A stretch of DNA of 64,000 nucleotides from Prionace glauca. Lineage: Eukaryota > Chordata > Chondrichthyes > Carcharhiniformes > Carcharhinidae. Both the position numbers and the translations under genes were made by a program. The notes beneath the pieces were generated by a model, which was not told the origin of the DNA, did not search any database, and saw only the letters and a list, made by a program, of their open reading frames with translations. Each line of letters begins with the position of its first letter. Position 1 is the first letter of the stretch. Where the stretch lies: assembly GCA_037974335.1 (NCBI GenBank), contig CM075760.1, positions 24,785,538 through 24,849,537 on the forward strand, given 5' to 3'. Shown here piece by piece: positions 23,284 through 33,839 of this stretch.

Positions 23284-23654
23284 ATGAAGTTGTGATTGGG
23301 TTAATTAAAGAGAGAATCTTTCAACTGGGGGACGGTCAGCAACCAATGGGCACAAATTTATTTTATTGAGCAGCGAGACAGAAAGATAAGTGTTTACTTT
23401 TACACAAGAGTTGTGATGAACTGGAATGAACAACTTGGAAGGGTGATGGAATTAGATTTCACAGAAACTTTGGAAAATAAATTCGATATATCCTTCATGG
23501 GATGAAGTGTTGAAGGATTCTACAGAATGGGAGAATTTTAAGGTTCATCTATATCATTGTCCCAGCATCCTTTTTGTGCCTCTCCCTGTCCTTCATTAAA
23601 ACGGAATAAAATGGAATATTTATAGAACTGTCGTCTTGTGCTAATCTTATCTTT
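23284..23654. other. Unassigned stretch, no gene seen
   Basis: No frame or repeat recognised. Confidence 0.45.
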
Positions 23655-23920
23655 TGACAGTACGTGTGTGTGTGTGTGTGTTTGTGTGTTTGTGTGTGTC
23701 TGTGTGTGTATGTTGTGTGTGTATACGTGTGTGTGTTTTGTGTGTTTGTGTGTTGTGTGTGTGTTATATGTCTGTTTGTGTGTGTCTATGTGTGTCTATG
23801 TGTGTTGTTGTGTGTGTCTGTTTTTTTGTGTGTGTCGGTGTGTGTTTGTGTGTGTGTGTTTGTGTGTTGTGTCTGTGTGTGTGAGAGAGAGTGTGTGTGT
23901 GTGTGAGAGAGTGTGTGTGG
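23655..23920 (+). repeat. TG-rich microsatellite tract
   Basis: Imperfect TG repeats with TGTTTG, TGTCTG and GAGAGAG interruptions over about 260 bp. Frames through it are runs of Cys-Val or Thr-His and are not genes. Confidence 0.9.
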
Positions 23921-24040
23921 AATTGCCAGGAACCATTCCGAAAGTCCATTCTCTTTACAAGACGTCACTTTGAACAGATTAGCATCGGATCAAACATTTT
24001 TTTTTTCGGAAAAACACAATAATCTTTAATAATCCTTCAT

Positions 24041-24668
24041 AGTGAGGGGGATTGCATGTAAAAGTAGGGAGATCTTGCTGCGGCTGTATAGGGCATTGGT
24101 AAGGCCGCAGCTGGAGTGCTGTTTGCAGTTTTGGTCGCCGTACTTACGCAAGGATATTTTGGCCTTGGAGGGAGTGCAGAGGAGGTTTACTAGGCTGATA
24201 CCGGAGTTGAGGGGATTGAGCTATGAGGAGAGGCTGAATAAACTAGGCTTGTACTCGTCAGAGTTTAGAAGAATGAGGGGAGATCTCACTGAGACATATA
24301 AGATGATCAATGGGATGGATAAGATAGAGGTGGAGAGACTCTTCCCGCTCAGAAAGGACAGTAGGACTAGGGGGCACAGCCTCAAGATAAAGGGGGGGTG
24401 GTTTAGAACAGAGTTGAGGAGGAACTTCTTCACTCAACGGGTGGTGAATCTCTGGAATTCTCTGCCCGTTTAGGTGGTGGAGGCTGCCTCGCTAAATATT
24501 TTTAAGACGCGGGTTGATGGGTTTTTGATAAGAGAGGGGATTAAGGGTTATGGAGAGAGGGCGGGAATGTGGAACTGAGCCACGACAGATCAGCCATGAT
24601 CTTATTGAATGGCGGGGCAGGCTCGAAGGGCTAGATGGCCTACTCCTACTCCTATTTCTTATGTTCTT
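24041..24668 (+). mobile_element. CR1-A LINE 3' part
   Basis: A 143-residue frame (24042-24473) carries EILLRLYRALVRPQLECC, RRFTRLIPELRGLSYEERLN and TRGHSLKIKGG. It stops at NSLPV where the other copies continue (a TAG at 24471, GTT TAG GTG against GTT GAA GTG). The 3' UTR and TTCTTATG tail end near 24668. It is 5'-truncated. Confidence 0.85.
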
Positions 24669-25002
24669 ATTTATTGCACTGTTTTTCTCCCTCCGATGAG
24701 GGTGTCATACTTAGTTGTTTCAGACCTCATGTGTGCTAATTCTGTCTGTAAATGCGAAACTGCCTGTAAAAATGAGAAGGAAGAGATTATTTTCTGTTCC
24801 TCCGACAGATTCACCATCGGTACCTCAGATAACAGAAATGTATGGAGTCCGCCATGACTGTCCCACCTTGTGAATACAAGCCTCAGTAGTCAGGTGGAGT
24901 CAGTCACTCCTGCGGTTGTGGTAGGGTTTCCAATCCGTGTTTGCCATACAAATCCCGCCTCACTCCTCATGACGAAGAAACCTGCTCTCAGGCCCCAGAA
25001 AT
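24669..25002. other. Unassigned stretch, no gene seen
   Basis: No recognisable repeat. I could not support an exon here. Confidence 0.45.
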
Positions 25003-27545
25003 GATTCCTTCCTTATATCAGGTCCCAGTCTGACTCCGGCCCAGCTGTCTCTGTCAGTGATATAAGAACATAAGAAATAGGAGCAGGAGTAGGCCATCTG
25101 GCCCTTCGAGCCTGCCCCGCCATTCAATAAGATCATGGCTGATCTGTCGTGACTCAGCTCCACCTTCCCGCCTTCTCCCCATAACCCTTAATCCCTTCTC
25201 TTATCAAAAACCCATCAACCCGTTTCTTAAAAATATTTAGCGAGGCAGCCTCCACCACTTCAACGGGCAGAGAATTCCAGAGATTCACCACCCTTTGAGT
25301 GAAGAAGTTCCTCCTCAACTCTGTTCTAAACCGCCCCCCCTTTATCTTGAGGCTGTGCCCCCTAGTCCTACTGTCTTTTTTGAGCGGGAACAGTCTCTCC
25401 ACCTCTATCCTATCCATCCCATTCATCATCTTATACGTCTCAATGAGATCTCCCCTCATTCTTCTAAACTCTAACGAGTACAAGCCTAGTTTATTCAGCC
25501 TCTCCTCATAGCTCAATCCCCTCAACTCCGGTATCAGCCGAGTAAACCTCCTCTGCACTCCCTCCAGGGCCAAAACATCCTTGCGCAGGTGCGGCGCCCA
25601 AAACTGCACACAGTACTCCAGCTGCGGCCTCACCAATGCCCTATACAGCTGCAGCAAGACCTCCCTACTTTTATATTCAATCCCCTTCGCTATGAAGGCC
25701 AGCATCCCATTCGCCTTCCTGACCACCTGCTGCACCTGCAAGCTGGGTTTTTGCGACTCATGCACAAGGACCCCGAGGTCCCTCTGCACCGTCGCCTGCT
25801 GCAGTTTTTCGCCCCGTAAGTAATAGTCCTTCCTACCATTCCTCCTACCAAAGTGGACCACCTCACACTTGCCAACATTAAATTCCATTTGCCATTTCCT
25901 GGCCCATTCGCCCAGCCTATCTAGATCCTTCTGCAGACTCTCCACACCCTCCGCACAATTTGCCTTTCCCCCAATCTTGGTGTCATCAGCAAATTTCGAC
26001 ACCCTGCACTCGGTTCCCTCCTCCAGATCATCTATATAAATGGTAAATAGCTGAGGCCCACTGGGGCCAGTCATTCACATTGTAATGTTCTAATTCTCAG
26101 GTCCCAGTCTGACTCCGGGCCCAGCTGTCTCTGTTAGTGATACACTGGGGCCAGTCATTCACATTGTAATGTTCTAATTCTCAGATCCCAGTCTGACTCC
26201 GGCCCAGCTGTCTCTGTCAGTGATACACTGGAGCCAGTCATTCACATTGTAATGTTCTAATTCTCAGGTCCCAGTCTGACTCCGGGCCCAGCTGTCTCTG
26301 TTAGTGATACACTGGGGCCAGTCATTCACATTGTAATGTTCTAATTCTCAGGTCCCAGTCTGACTCCGGGCCCAGCTGTCTCTGTCAGTGATACACTGGG
26401 GCCGGTCATTCACATTGTAATGTTCTAATTCTCAGGTCCCAGTCTGACTCCGGGCCCAGCTGTCTCTGTCAGTGATACACTGGGGCCAGTCATTCATATT
26501 GTAATGTTCTAATTCTCAGGTCCCAGTCTGACTCCGGGCCCAGCTGTCTCTGTCAGTGATACACTGGGGCCAGTCATTCACACTGTAATGTTCTAATTCT
26601 CAGTTTCCAGTCTGACTCCGGGCCCAGCTCTCTCTGTTAGTGATACACTGGGGCCAGTCATTCACACTGTAATGTTCTAATTCTCAGTTTCCAGTCTGAC
26701 TCTGGGCCCAGCTGTCTCTGTCAGTGATACACTGGAGCCAGTCATTCACATAGTAATGTTCTAATTCACAGGTTCCAGTCTGACTCCGGGCCCAGCTGCC
26801 TCTGTTAGTGATACACTGGGGCCAGTCATTCACATTGTAATGCTTTAATTCTCAGGTCCCAGTCTGACTCCGGGCCCAACTGTTTCTGTCAGTGATACAC
26901 TGGAGCCAGTCATTCACACTGTAATGTTCTAATTCTCAGTTTCCAGTCTGACTCTGGGCCCAGCTGTCTCTGTCAGTGATACACTGGGGCCGGTCATTCA
27001 CATTGTAATGTTCTAATTCTCAGGTTACAGTCTGACTCCGGGCCCAACTGTCTCTGTCAGTGATACACTGGAGCCAGTCATTCACATTGAAATGTTCTAA
27101 TTCTCAGGTCCCAGTCTGACTCCGGGCCCAACTGTTTCTGTCAGTGATACACTGGAGCCAGTCATTCACACTGTAATGTTCTAATTCTCAGTTTCCAGTC
27201 TGACTCTGGGCCCAGCTGTCTCTGTCAGTGATACACTGGGGCCGGTCATTCACATTGTAATGTTCTAATTCTCAGGTTACAGTCTGACTCCGGGCCCAAC
27301 TGTCTCTGTCAGTGATACACTGGAGCCAGTCATTCACATTGAAATGTTCTAATTCTCAGGTCCCAGTCTGACTCCGGGCCCAGCTGTCTCTGTTAGTGAT
27401 ACACTGGGGCCAGTCATTCACATTGTAATGTTCTAATTCTCAGGTCCCAGTCTGATTCCGGGCCCAGCTGTCTCTGTCAGTGATACACTGGGGCCAGTCA
27501 TTCACATTGTAATGTTCTAATTCTAATTCTAATTCTCAGGTTCCA
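25003..27545 (+). repeat. 84-bp minisatellite array, split by a CR1-A insertion
   Basis: The unit contains CTGGGGCCAGTCATTCACAT, TGTAATGTTCTAATTCTCAG, GTCCCAGTCTGACTCCGG and GCCCAGCTGTCTCTGT. The start CTGGGGCC recurs at 26061 and 26145, giving an 84-bp period. About 17 units fill 26059-27545, with one partial unit at 25018-25061 left of the LINE. Variant units recur as a three-unit block: 26871 onward matches 27123 onward, a 252-bp shift. No coding content is seen. The last unit has an extra TAATTC triplication (27515-27535). Confidence 0.92.
25062..26058 (-). mobile_element. CR1-A LINE, young, inserted in the 84-bp array
   Basis: One open frame (25154-26074; its first few codons are array sequence) covers late RT to the C-terminus: LFTIYIDDLEEGTECRVS, FADDTKIGGKANCAEGV, VRKANGMLAFIAKGIEYKS, TRGHSLKIKGGRFRTEL, ending EKAGRWS stop. 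The 3' tail (CATAAG units) is at 25062. It is 5'-truncated within the RT, just upstream of the FADD motif. No frame break is seen in the part present, and the protein is close to that of the copy at 28944, so both insertions are recent relative to the rest of the window. Confidence 0.88.
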
Positions 27546-27954
27546 GTCTGAGAATTAAGTCCTGTATCTGAAAGTTTAATGAAACACTGAGAAGGACAAT
27601 TTTCATAATCTCCCCGTCATTCGAAACGTGATGTATCCATTTTCCAACACATCTCTGAAGACAGATAAGTCATCACCGGGAACAAAATAGTGAGGCTGCA
27701 ATAATTTTATATGCAAGAGCACACAACAGAAGGGTTGTCAGTAAATAATTACATATTAAACGTTCTTCAGTTGAAACACATGAAGTGTTTGGTGTTTTCA
27801 TGCACTCAGGGAAGGCAGAGATGGGTTGAAGGTTCTCACTGGGAAAACTGAAGGGGAATTGCTAAAAGATTTCATTTCTCCGAAGGGGGTTATTAGAAAA
27901 TAGAATGTTTAAAATAAGTAAGCACACAAATGTTAATGATGTTTGTTAGGCATA
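27546..27954. other. Unassigned stretch, no gene seen
   Basis: AT-rich, no frame or repeat recognised. Confidence 0.45.
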
Positions 27955-28115
27955 GAACCATAAAATTCCTACAGTTCAGAAGAAAGGCCATCTGGCCCAC
28001 CGAGTCTGCATCCTACCCCAGGTCCTCCGCTCTGCCCTATCCCCGTTAGCCCCACACATTTACCATGGTTATTCCACATATTCTGAGGGAAAATAACGGA
28101 CAATTTTGCATGGCG
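27955..28115 (-). mobile_element. V-SINE 3' half with CR1-like tail
   Basis: The reversed tail (CATAGAACCATAAAATTCC, GGCCATCTGGCCCACCGAG, CTATCCCCGTTAGCCCC) is followed by the start of the core (TTGCATGGCGAATCCAAC). It lacks the head. Confidence 0.65.
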
Positions 28116-28124
28116 AATCCAACG

Positions 28125-28470
28125 AATACTATCCGTTGCAATATAATCGAGAGACTGGTTTCGTGCAGTAATATTGAGACAGGGCCGAATACACCAGATA
28201 TCAATATAGCACCTGTACTAATATAGATGCAGACTGGGCCCAGTTCAGTCATTACTGAGAGGGTGTATACAGTATCTAACACTCTCTCACCAGCGTGGTG
28301 TTTTCTCATATAAACAGAGACATGCCATACTCAAATAACTGGGATTTTGCTGAGTACAGAATCAACTGAGATTATTGTCATATAATCAGAAATATGATTT
28401 CGTGTTATATAAAATGGGTCACGTTTAGCATGGGCAAAGACTGAGTCTATTACAGAAATAACTGAGACGA
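28125..28470 (-). repeat. 28-bp minisatellite, reverse orientation
   Basis: Degenerate units such as CTCATATAAACAGAGACATG and AATATTGAGACAGGGCC belong to the family at 2165-2400. Unit boundaries are blurred. Confidence 0.4.
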
Positions 28471-28594
28471 TCTTCTGTATCTTGTCGTGACAAAAAATGC
28501 AGTTTCACTGCCATCTCCTGGACTAGCTTTGCTATTGCAGGTGTTGTGAAATGCTGATTTCAGTTGCTGTTTCTCATTCTTTCATGGGCTGAAT

Positions 28595-28925
28595 ATCCAG
28601 CTGGTAAGGCCAGCATATATTGGCAATCGCTAATACATTGAATTTACTGGTTTTCTAGACCATCATAAAAGGCACGTAATAGCCAAGGACGTGTGCGCCT
28701 AGAGTCACCTCTGGGCTTAACTGGGAAATGATGGAAGGTTTTTTTTTCTGCAGGGCATTAGAGAATCTGATATATTTCAGGTCATGGCCGCAATCACGGA
28801 AATGACCTTTACATTCAAAATTGTAATTGCGTTTTGAAGCCTGTTGTAGTTGGACTTGAATATTTATCTTGAGAAATTGGCCTACCCTCACAGAGATATT
28901 ACCACTCTGCCACTGTCACCCTTTC
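28595..28925 (-). mobile_element. SINE2, near full length
   Basis: On the minus strand: a head with GTGGCAGAGTGGTAATATC (28900-28920), a body with reversed CCATCATAAAAGGCACGTAA-type text, and a tail with CCAGCATATATTGGC at 28606. It is diverged, and its B box is poorly kept. Confidence 0.5.
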
Positions 28926-28943
28926 AACATTGATAAATTACTT

Positions 28944-30383
28944 AAGAACATAAGAAATAGGAGCAGGAGTAGGCCATCTAGCCGTTCGAGCCTGTCCCGC
29001 CATTCAATAAGATCATGGCTGATCTGTCGTGACTCAGCTCCACCTTCCCGCCCTCTCCCCATAACCCTTAATCCCTTCTCTTATCAAAAACCCATCAACC
29101 CGTTTCTTAAAAATATTTAGCGAGGCAGCCTCCACCACTTCAACGGGCAGAGAATTCCAGAGATTCACCACCCTTTGAGTGAAGAAGTTCCTCCTCAACT
29201 CTGTTCTAAACCGCCTCCCCTTTATCTTGAGGCTGTGCCCCCTAGTCCTACTGTCTTTTTTGAGCGGGAAGAGTCTCTCCACCTTTATCCTATCCATCCC
29301 ATTCATCATCTTATACGTCTCAATGAGATCTCCCCTCATTCTTCTAAACTCTAACGAGTACAAGCCTAGTTTATTCAGCCTCTCCTCATAGCTCAATCCC
29401 CTCAACTCCGGTATCAGCCTAGTAAACCTCCTCTGCACTCCCTCCAAGGCCAAAATATCCTTGTGTAAGTGTGGCGCCCAAAACTGCACACAGTACTCCA
29501 GCTGCGGCCTCACCAATGCCCTATACAGCTGCAGCAAGACCTCCCTACGTTTATATTCAATCCCCCTCGCTATGAAGGCCAACATCCCATTCGCCTTCCT
29601 GACCACCTGCTGTACCTGCAAGCTGGGTTTTTGCGACTCATGCACAAGGACCCCGAGGTCCCTCTGCACCGTCGCCTGCTGCAGTTTTTCGCCACGTAAG
29701 TAATAGTCCTTCCTACCATTCCTCCTACCAAAGTGGACCACCTTACACTTGCCAACATTAAATTCCATTTGCCATTTCCTGGCCCATTCGCCCAGCCTAT
29801 CTAGATCCTTCTGCAGACTCTCCACACCCTCCTCACAATTTGCCTTTCCCCCAATCTTGGTGTCATCAGCAAATTTCGACACCCTGCACTCGGTTCCCTC
29901 CTCCAGATCATCTATATAAATGGTAAATAGCTGAGGCCCCAGCACCGACCCCTGGGGCACCCCACTAGTCACCAACCGCCAATCCGAATAGCACCCATTG
30001 ATCCCCACTCTCTGCCTCCTATTTGACAACCAATCCTCTATCCACGCTAACACCCTACCCCCAACTCCATGTCCCCTGACCTTCTGCAATAACCTCTTGT
30101 GAGGTACCTTGTCAAACGCCTTCTGAAAATCCAGAAAGACCACACCCACCGGCTCTCCTCTATCCACTGCCCTAGACACATCCTCATAGAACTCCAGTAA
30201 ATTTGTCAGACACGACTTCTCTTTAATGAAACCGTGTTGCGTCCGCCCTATCAAGCAATTCCCCTCAAGATGCCTCGCTATTTCCTCCTTAATGACGGAT
30301 TCTAACATTTTACCTACCACAGACGTTAAACTAACCGGCCTATAATTCCCCGCCTTTTGCCTGGCACCCTTCTTAAACAACGC
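28944..30383 (-). mobile_element. CR1-A LINE with 448-codon open RT frame
   Basis: The longest LINE frame in the window (29034-30380) covers most of the reverse transcriptase and the C-terminus of ORF2. Motifs in order: GNYRPVSLTS at residues 11-20, the FDKV motif at 89-92 in [22 protein letters not shown] at 140-150, the catalytic FADD at 170-173, then FNVGKCKVVHFG, TRGHSLKIKGRRFRTEL and the end ERAGRWS. The 3' UTR and CATAAG-type tail are at 28944. The 5' truncation removes the endonuclease and the start of the RT. No internal stop is seen, so this is probably one of the youngest copies. A known CR1 element would have ORF1, endonuclease and RT over about 4-5 kb, so it cannot move by itself. 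It abuts the older CR1-F element. Confidence 0.9.
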
Positions 30384-33060
30384 TTACAGCAGAGAAGAAG
30401 GCCATTTTGAAGCGTCATGTGTGTGTTGGTCCTCGAAAGGAGCAATTCATCCAAGAACACTCTGGACCAAACAGTCTAGCATTTTGTTCATTTTCAGACA
30501 ATTATCCAATCCCATTTTGAACCCATTAATTGGCGCTGCCTGCACCACACTCTCAAACATCACATTCCTGATCTGGATCACTCACTGTCTGACAATGTAT
30601 TTCCTGATGTCTCCATGTTTCTTCCACCAATTTACTTCAACCCGCTCCCTTTGTGTCAAGATCCTTCTGCCATTGAACGGTTTCTCTCTATCTACTCTGT
30701 CAAGACCCCTCAGGATTTTGAATGCCTCGTTAAAGTCACATCAGCAACTTCCTGTCAAGGAAATTAGTCCGAACTTCTCCAAAATATTTCCGTCACTGAA
30801 GTTTCTGATCTCTGGACATTTTCTCGTGTTTTCCTTTCCATCCAGCCTATTGACTTTACATTCTGCCTGAGTTCGGTGCCGAAAATTGGGCCGAATTTTT
30901 CGGCTGACGATTTTCAAAGTGTTTTCTACAAATTTAGCACAACTTCCTTGCTTCTGTATTCTTTTCCCCAATAGACAAAAACTATTCATTTTTTTTTGTT
31001 TGCAGCTGTCTCAACCTGTCTTGCATCATGAATGATTTATACACATATTCACTCAAGTCCCTCGGCGTCTATATTCACTTTCATCATTTCCATTTTTTTC
31101 TCCACATTCTGTTGAACAAAACTGATCATGTAACTTTTCTCTGCAATAAATTAAATATGCAAATTACTCGTCCATTCAACCAATTAGTTCTTTTTGCCCT
31201 GTCACTATTTACCTGAAATCACCATCCTCTGCTTTCCAACCTTTCCCCCAACGTGTCGATTATCTCCAAGCTGATTCCCCAATTTCCTTCTAATCATTTA
31301 TATATCCATGACAAACAGCAAAGGTTCCAGAACTGATCCCTGAGCCACAACACTCCATTCAGAAACGCACACTTGCACAGCTACACTCTGTTTTCTATGA
31401 CTGAGCCAGTTCTCCATCTACCTAGCCAGCTCACTTCTGATCTCATTTTACTGCAAATTCTGTACCTCTCTGCCATGAGGGGCCTTGTCAGAGGGTTTAC
31501 TAGTGTCCATGTAGACAATATCCACTGCTCTACCATCATCAATCATCTTTGTCACTTCCTCAAAAAATAAACTTGATCACGTTAGTCAGACACGATCTGG
31601 TCTTCAAAAAAGCATGTTGCCTTTCACTAATACATCCATTTATTTCAAAGAGGGATTAAATCCTGCCTCGAAGAATTTTCTTCAATAATTTCCTGACCAC
31701 TGACGTAAGGCTCACTGGCCTGTGCTTACCTGGATTATTGTTGCCATTCTTCCGAAACAAAAATCGGCTATTCTCCAATCCTCATACTTCCACTATAGCC
31801 AGTGATGATACAAAGATTTCTCTCAAGACCCCAGCAATTTCCTCCTGGCCTCTCGCATTATTCTGTGGTATATCACATCAGGCCCTGGGGACTTATCTAC
31901 TTTAATGTATCTCAAGAACCCCAATATCTCCTCCTTTTTGATCTCAACATGACTCAAACTTTCCCAGACTCATCATGCACTAAGTACTTCTCTTTAGTGA
32001 ATACTGACGTGAAGTATTCAATACCTCGTCATTTCCCTGGATCCGCGCATAGAATCCCTCACCCGTCCTCGGCTCCCTCCCTGGCTAAACTTTTGCCCTT
32101 TATATATGTGTAAAACGCCTTTGGATTTTCTTCCATCCTGCGGCAAATTAATTCTCGTGACCCCTTTTCGCCCTCTTTACTCTTTGCTTAAGCTTCGTTT
32201 TACTTTCCTTGTATTTCCTAATTATTTTGTGCCTTCCTAGGCTAGAAAAAAATCTTTGTTTTTCCACTTTGACGAGGCTCATAATTTCTCTCGTTTTACA
32301 ATGTTCCCGAAATTTGCCATATCTACCCTTCATTCTCATTGGAATGTGCCAATCCGGAATTCCTATCAACTTGCACTTGAAAGCATCCCATGTGCCAGAT
32401 GTTGATTTGCCGTCAAACATCTGCCCTCATCTACATTCTTCAGTTTCTGCCTAATATTGTTATAATTAGTCATCCCCCAGTTTAGTGTATTCACTTGAGT
32501 ATTACACTTACCTTTCTCTGTCCGTACCTTAACACTTACTGAGTTGTGGTCTCTATTGCCCAACTGCTCCCCCACTGAAATGTCGACCACCTGTCCAGGC
32601 TGATTCCCTCTTTCCAGGTCCAGTTCAGCCGCTTCCCTAGTTGGACTATCTATATAATGTTTCGGGAAGCCCTCCTGAATGCTCCTTACAAACTCTGCTC
32701 CATCCACACACTCAGCACAAAATGAGTCCCTGTCAATTTTGAGGAAGTTAACTCTCCCACCACAACAACCCTGTTACTTTGACCTCTTGCCAAATTCTCA
32801 TTCATATCTCTTTCTCAATCTGCCGCAGGTTGTTGGGAGGCCAATAGGAAATGCCGAATCTTGTGACAACACCCTTCCTATTCCTGCACTCTACCCATAC
32901 TGCCTCGCTGTATAAGCCATGCGAAGTACATTGGATGCAGTCCTCCTGCATTACTGCTGCAATATTCTCCTTACCAGTCTTGAAAATGTCCCTCTCTATC
33001 CTGTTTGAATCATCTGTATCCTTGTACTTTAAGCTGTGATTCCTTTTCTTTCCTTAACCA
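30384..33060 (-). mobile_element. Ancient CR1-type LINE (CR1-F), long and decayed
   Basis: About 2.7 kb of reversed LINE. The plus strand shows the antisense of the post-RT region (ACCCCTCAGGATTTTGAATG), the RT active-site region (GGTTCCAGAACTGATCCCTG, CCTTGTCAGAGGGTTTAC), the motif A region (GTGTCCATGTAGACAATATC) and the pre-RT region (CTTTTGCCCTTTATATATG). Minus-strand frames at 32148-32420 and 32366-32707 look like the segment after the endonuclease (RVKRAKRGHEN; WGMTNYNNIRQKLKNVDEG). Frames are short and many times interrupted, marking it as much older than CR1-A. Confidence 0.7.
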
Positions 33061-33304
33061 AGTCTCTGTAATCGTAACAACATAGTAAAAAGTCTGACAA
33101 CACCCATCGTAACAACATCACAGTTCCAAGAAAGAATCCAAGTTCGAAGTCGGTCTGTCTAACCTGTTACACTTCTTGTATTGAAACAAATGCACTTCAG
33201 GACCCTCTTTCATTAGCAGCCACAGTATGCCTGCTCTTTCTCTGAGTCTTACTGACCCTGTTCTCTAGTTCCACTTCAGCTAATTCACCTTTGCTTTATT
33301 CCCC
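33061..33304. other. Unassigned stretch
   Basis: A scrap near 33083-33105 (GTAAAAAGTCTGACAACACC) is the Penelope-like 3' end motif described elsewhere. Nothing else is recognised. Confidence 0.4.
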
Positions 33305-33480
33305 TCTCCCTGGTAGATTTCCTTCCCTAAAGGACATTAGTAAGAGAAGTTGGTCCTTTCGACAATCAAATATGGTTTTATGGTCATCAGTAGATTTTTA
33401 TTTCCAGACAATTTTTATTTAATTCAAATTCCATCAGCTGCATTGAGCGGATTCGTACCAAGAACATGAACAACAGGAGG
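33305..33480 (-). mobile_element. SINE2 fragment
   Basis: The reversed body: GGTAGATTTCCTTCCCTAAAG, TTCGACAATCAAATATGGTT, AATTCCATCAGCTGCATTGA. The head beyond 33480 is decayed. Confidence 0.55.
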
Positions 33481-33839
33481 AATCCTTCCTGAAGTTATAA
33501 CATCAGTAGGAGCGACTCAGAAAATTCCCTCAGATTCCCTTCCAAGAACGTACTCACGAATCAGCTGCTTCTGTTGGTTCCAAGTCACTTTCTGAACTAT
33601 AATACCTGATAGACACCTACCCAACTGGAAATGGCAGTATGGACCGGGTAGTAAGGGACACAAGACACAGCAACACCTCTCCATCCACTTCCCTAAACTC
33701 CCACACTTTCCCCAACTCTCAGCGTTTCACTCTCTGCAACTTACAGTCTGTGGAGATCCCTCAATAGGCAGATTTCACAGGCCTCAGTTCCGAAGTTCAT
33801 ACTTGGTTATGTCCAACTCATTAATCCATTTTAAGTTAT
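33481..33839. other. Unassigned stretch, possible LTR remnant
   Basis: It adjoins a minus-strand purine run (GAGAGGGGGAGGGG) followed by TGTAATAAC at 33843. That is the arrangement expected of a polypurine tract and the start of a Ty3/gypsy 3' LTR. The far end of such an LTR is not recognisable. Confidence 0.3.

Noticed and set aside
23638-23973. Cys-Val-rich frames in all three forward phases
   Set aside because: Translation of a TG microsatellite.
25003-27545. Possible CRISPR-like array
   Set aside because: Units are contiguous 84-bp repeats with no unique spacers, and the genome is eukaryotic.
25581-29703. Forward-strand frames of 70-80 residues over the CR1-A copies
   Set aside because: They are antisense shadows of the LINE ORF2 and appear at the same place in each copy.
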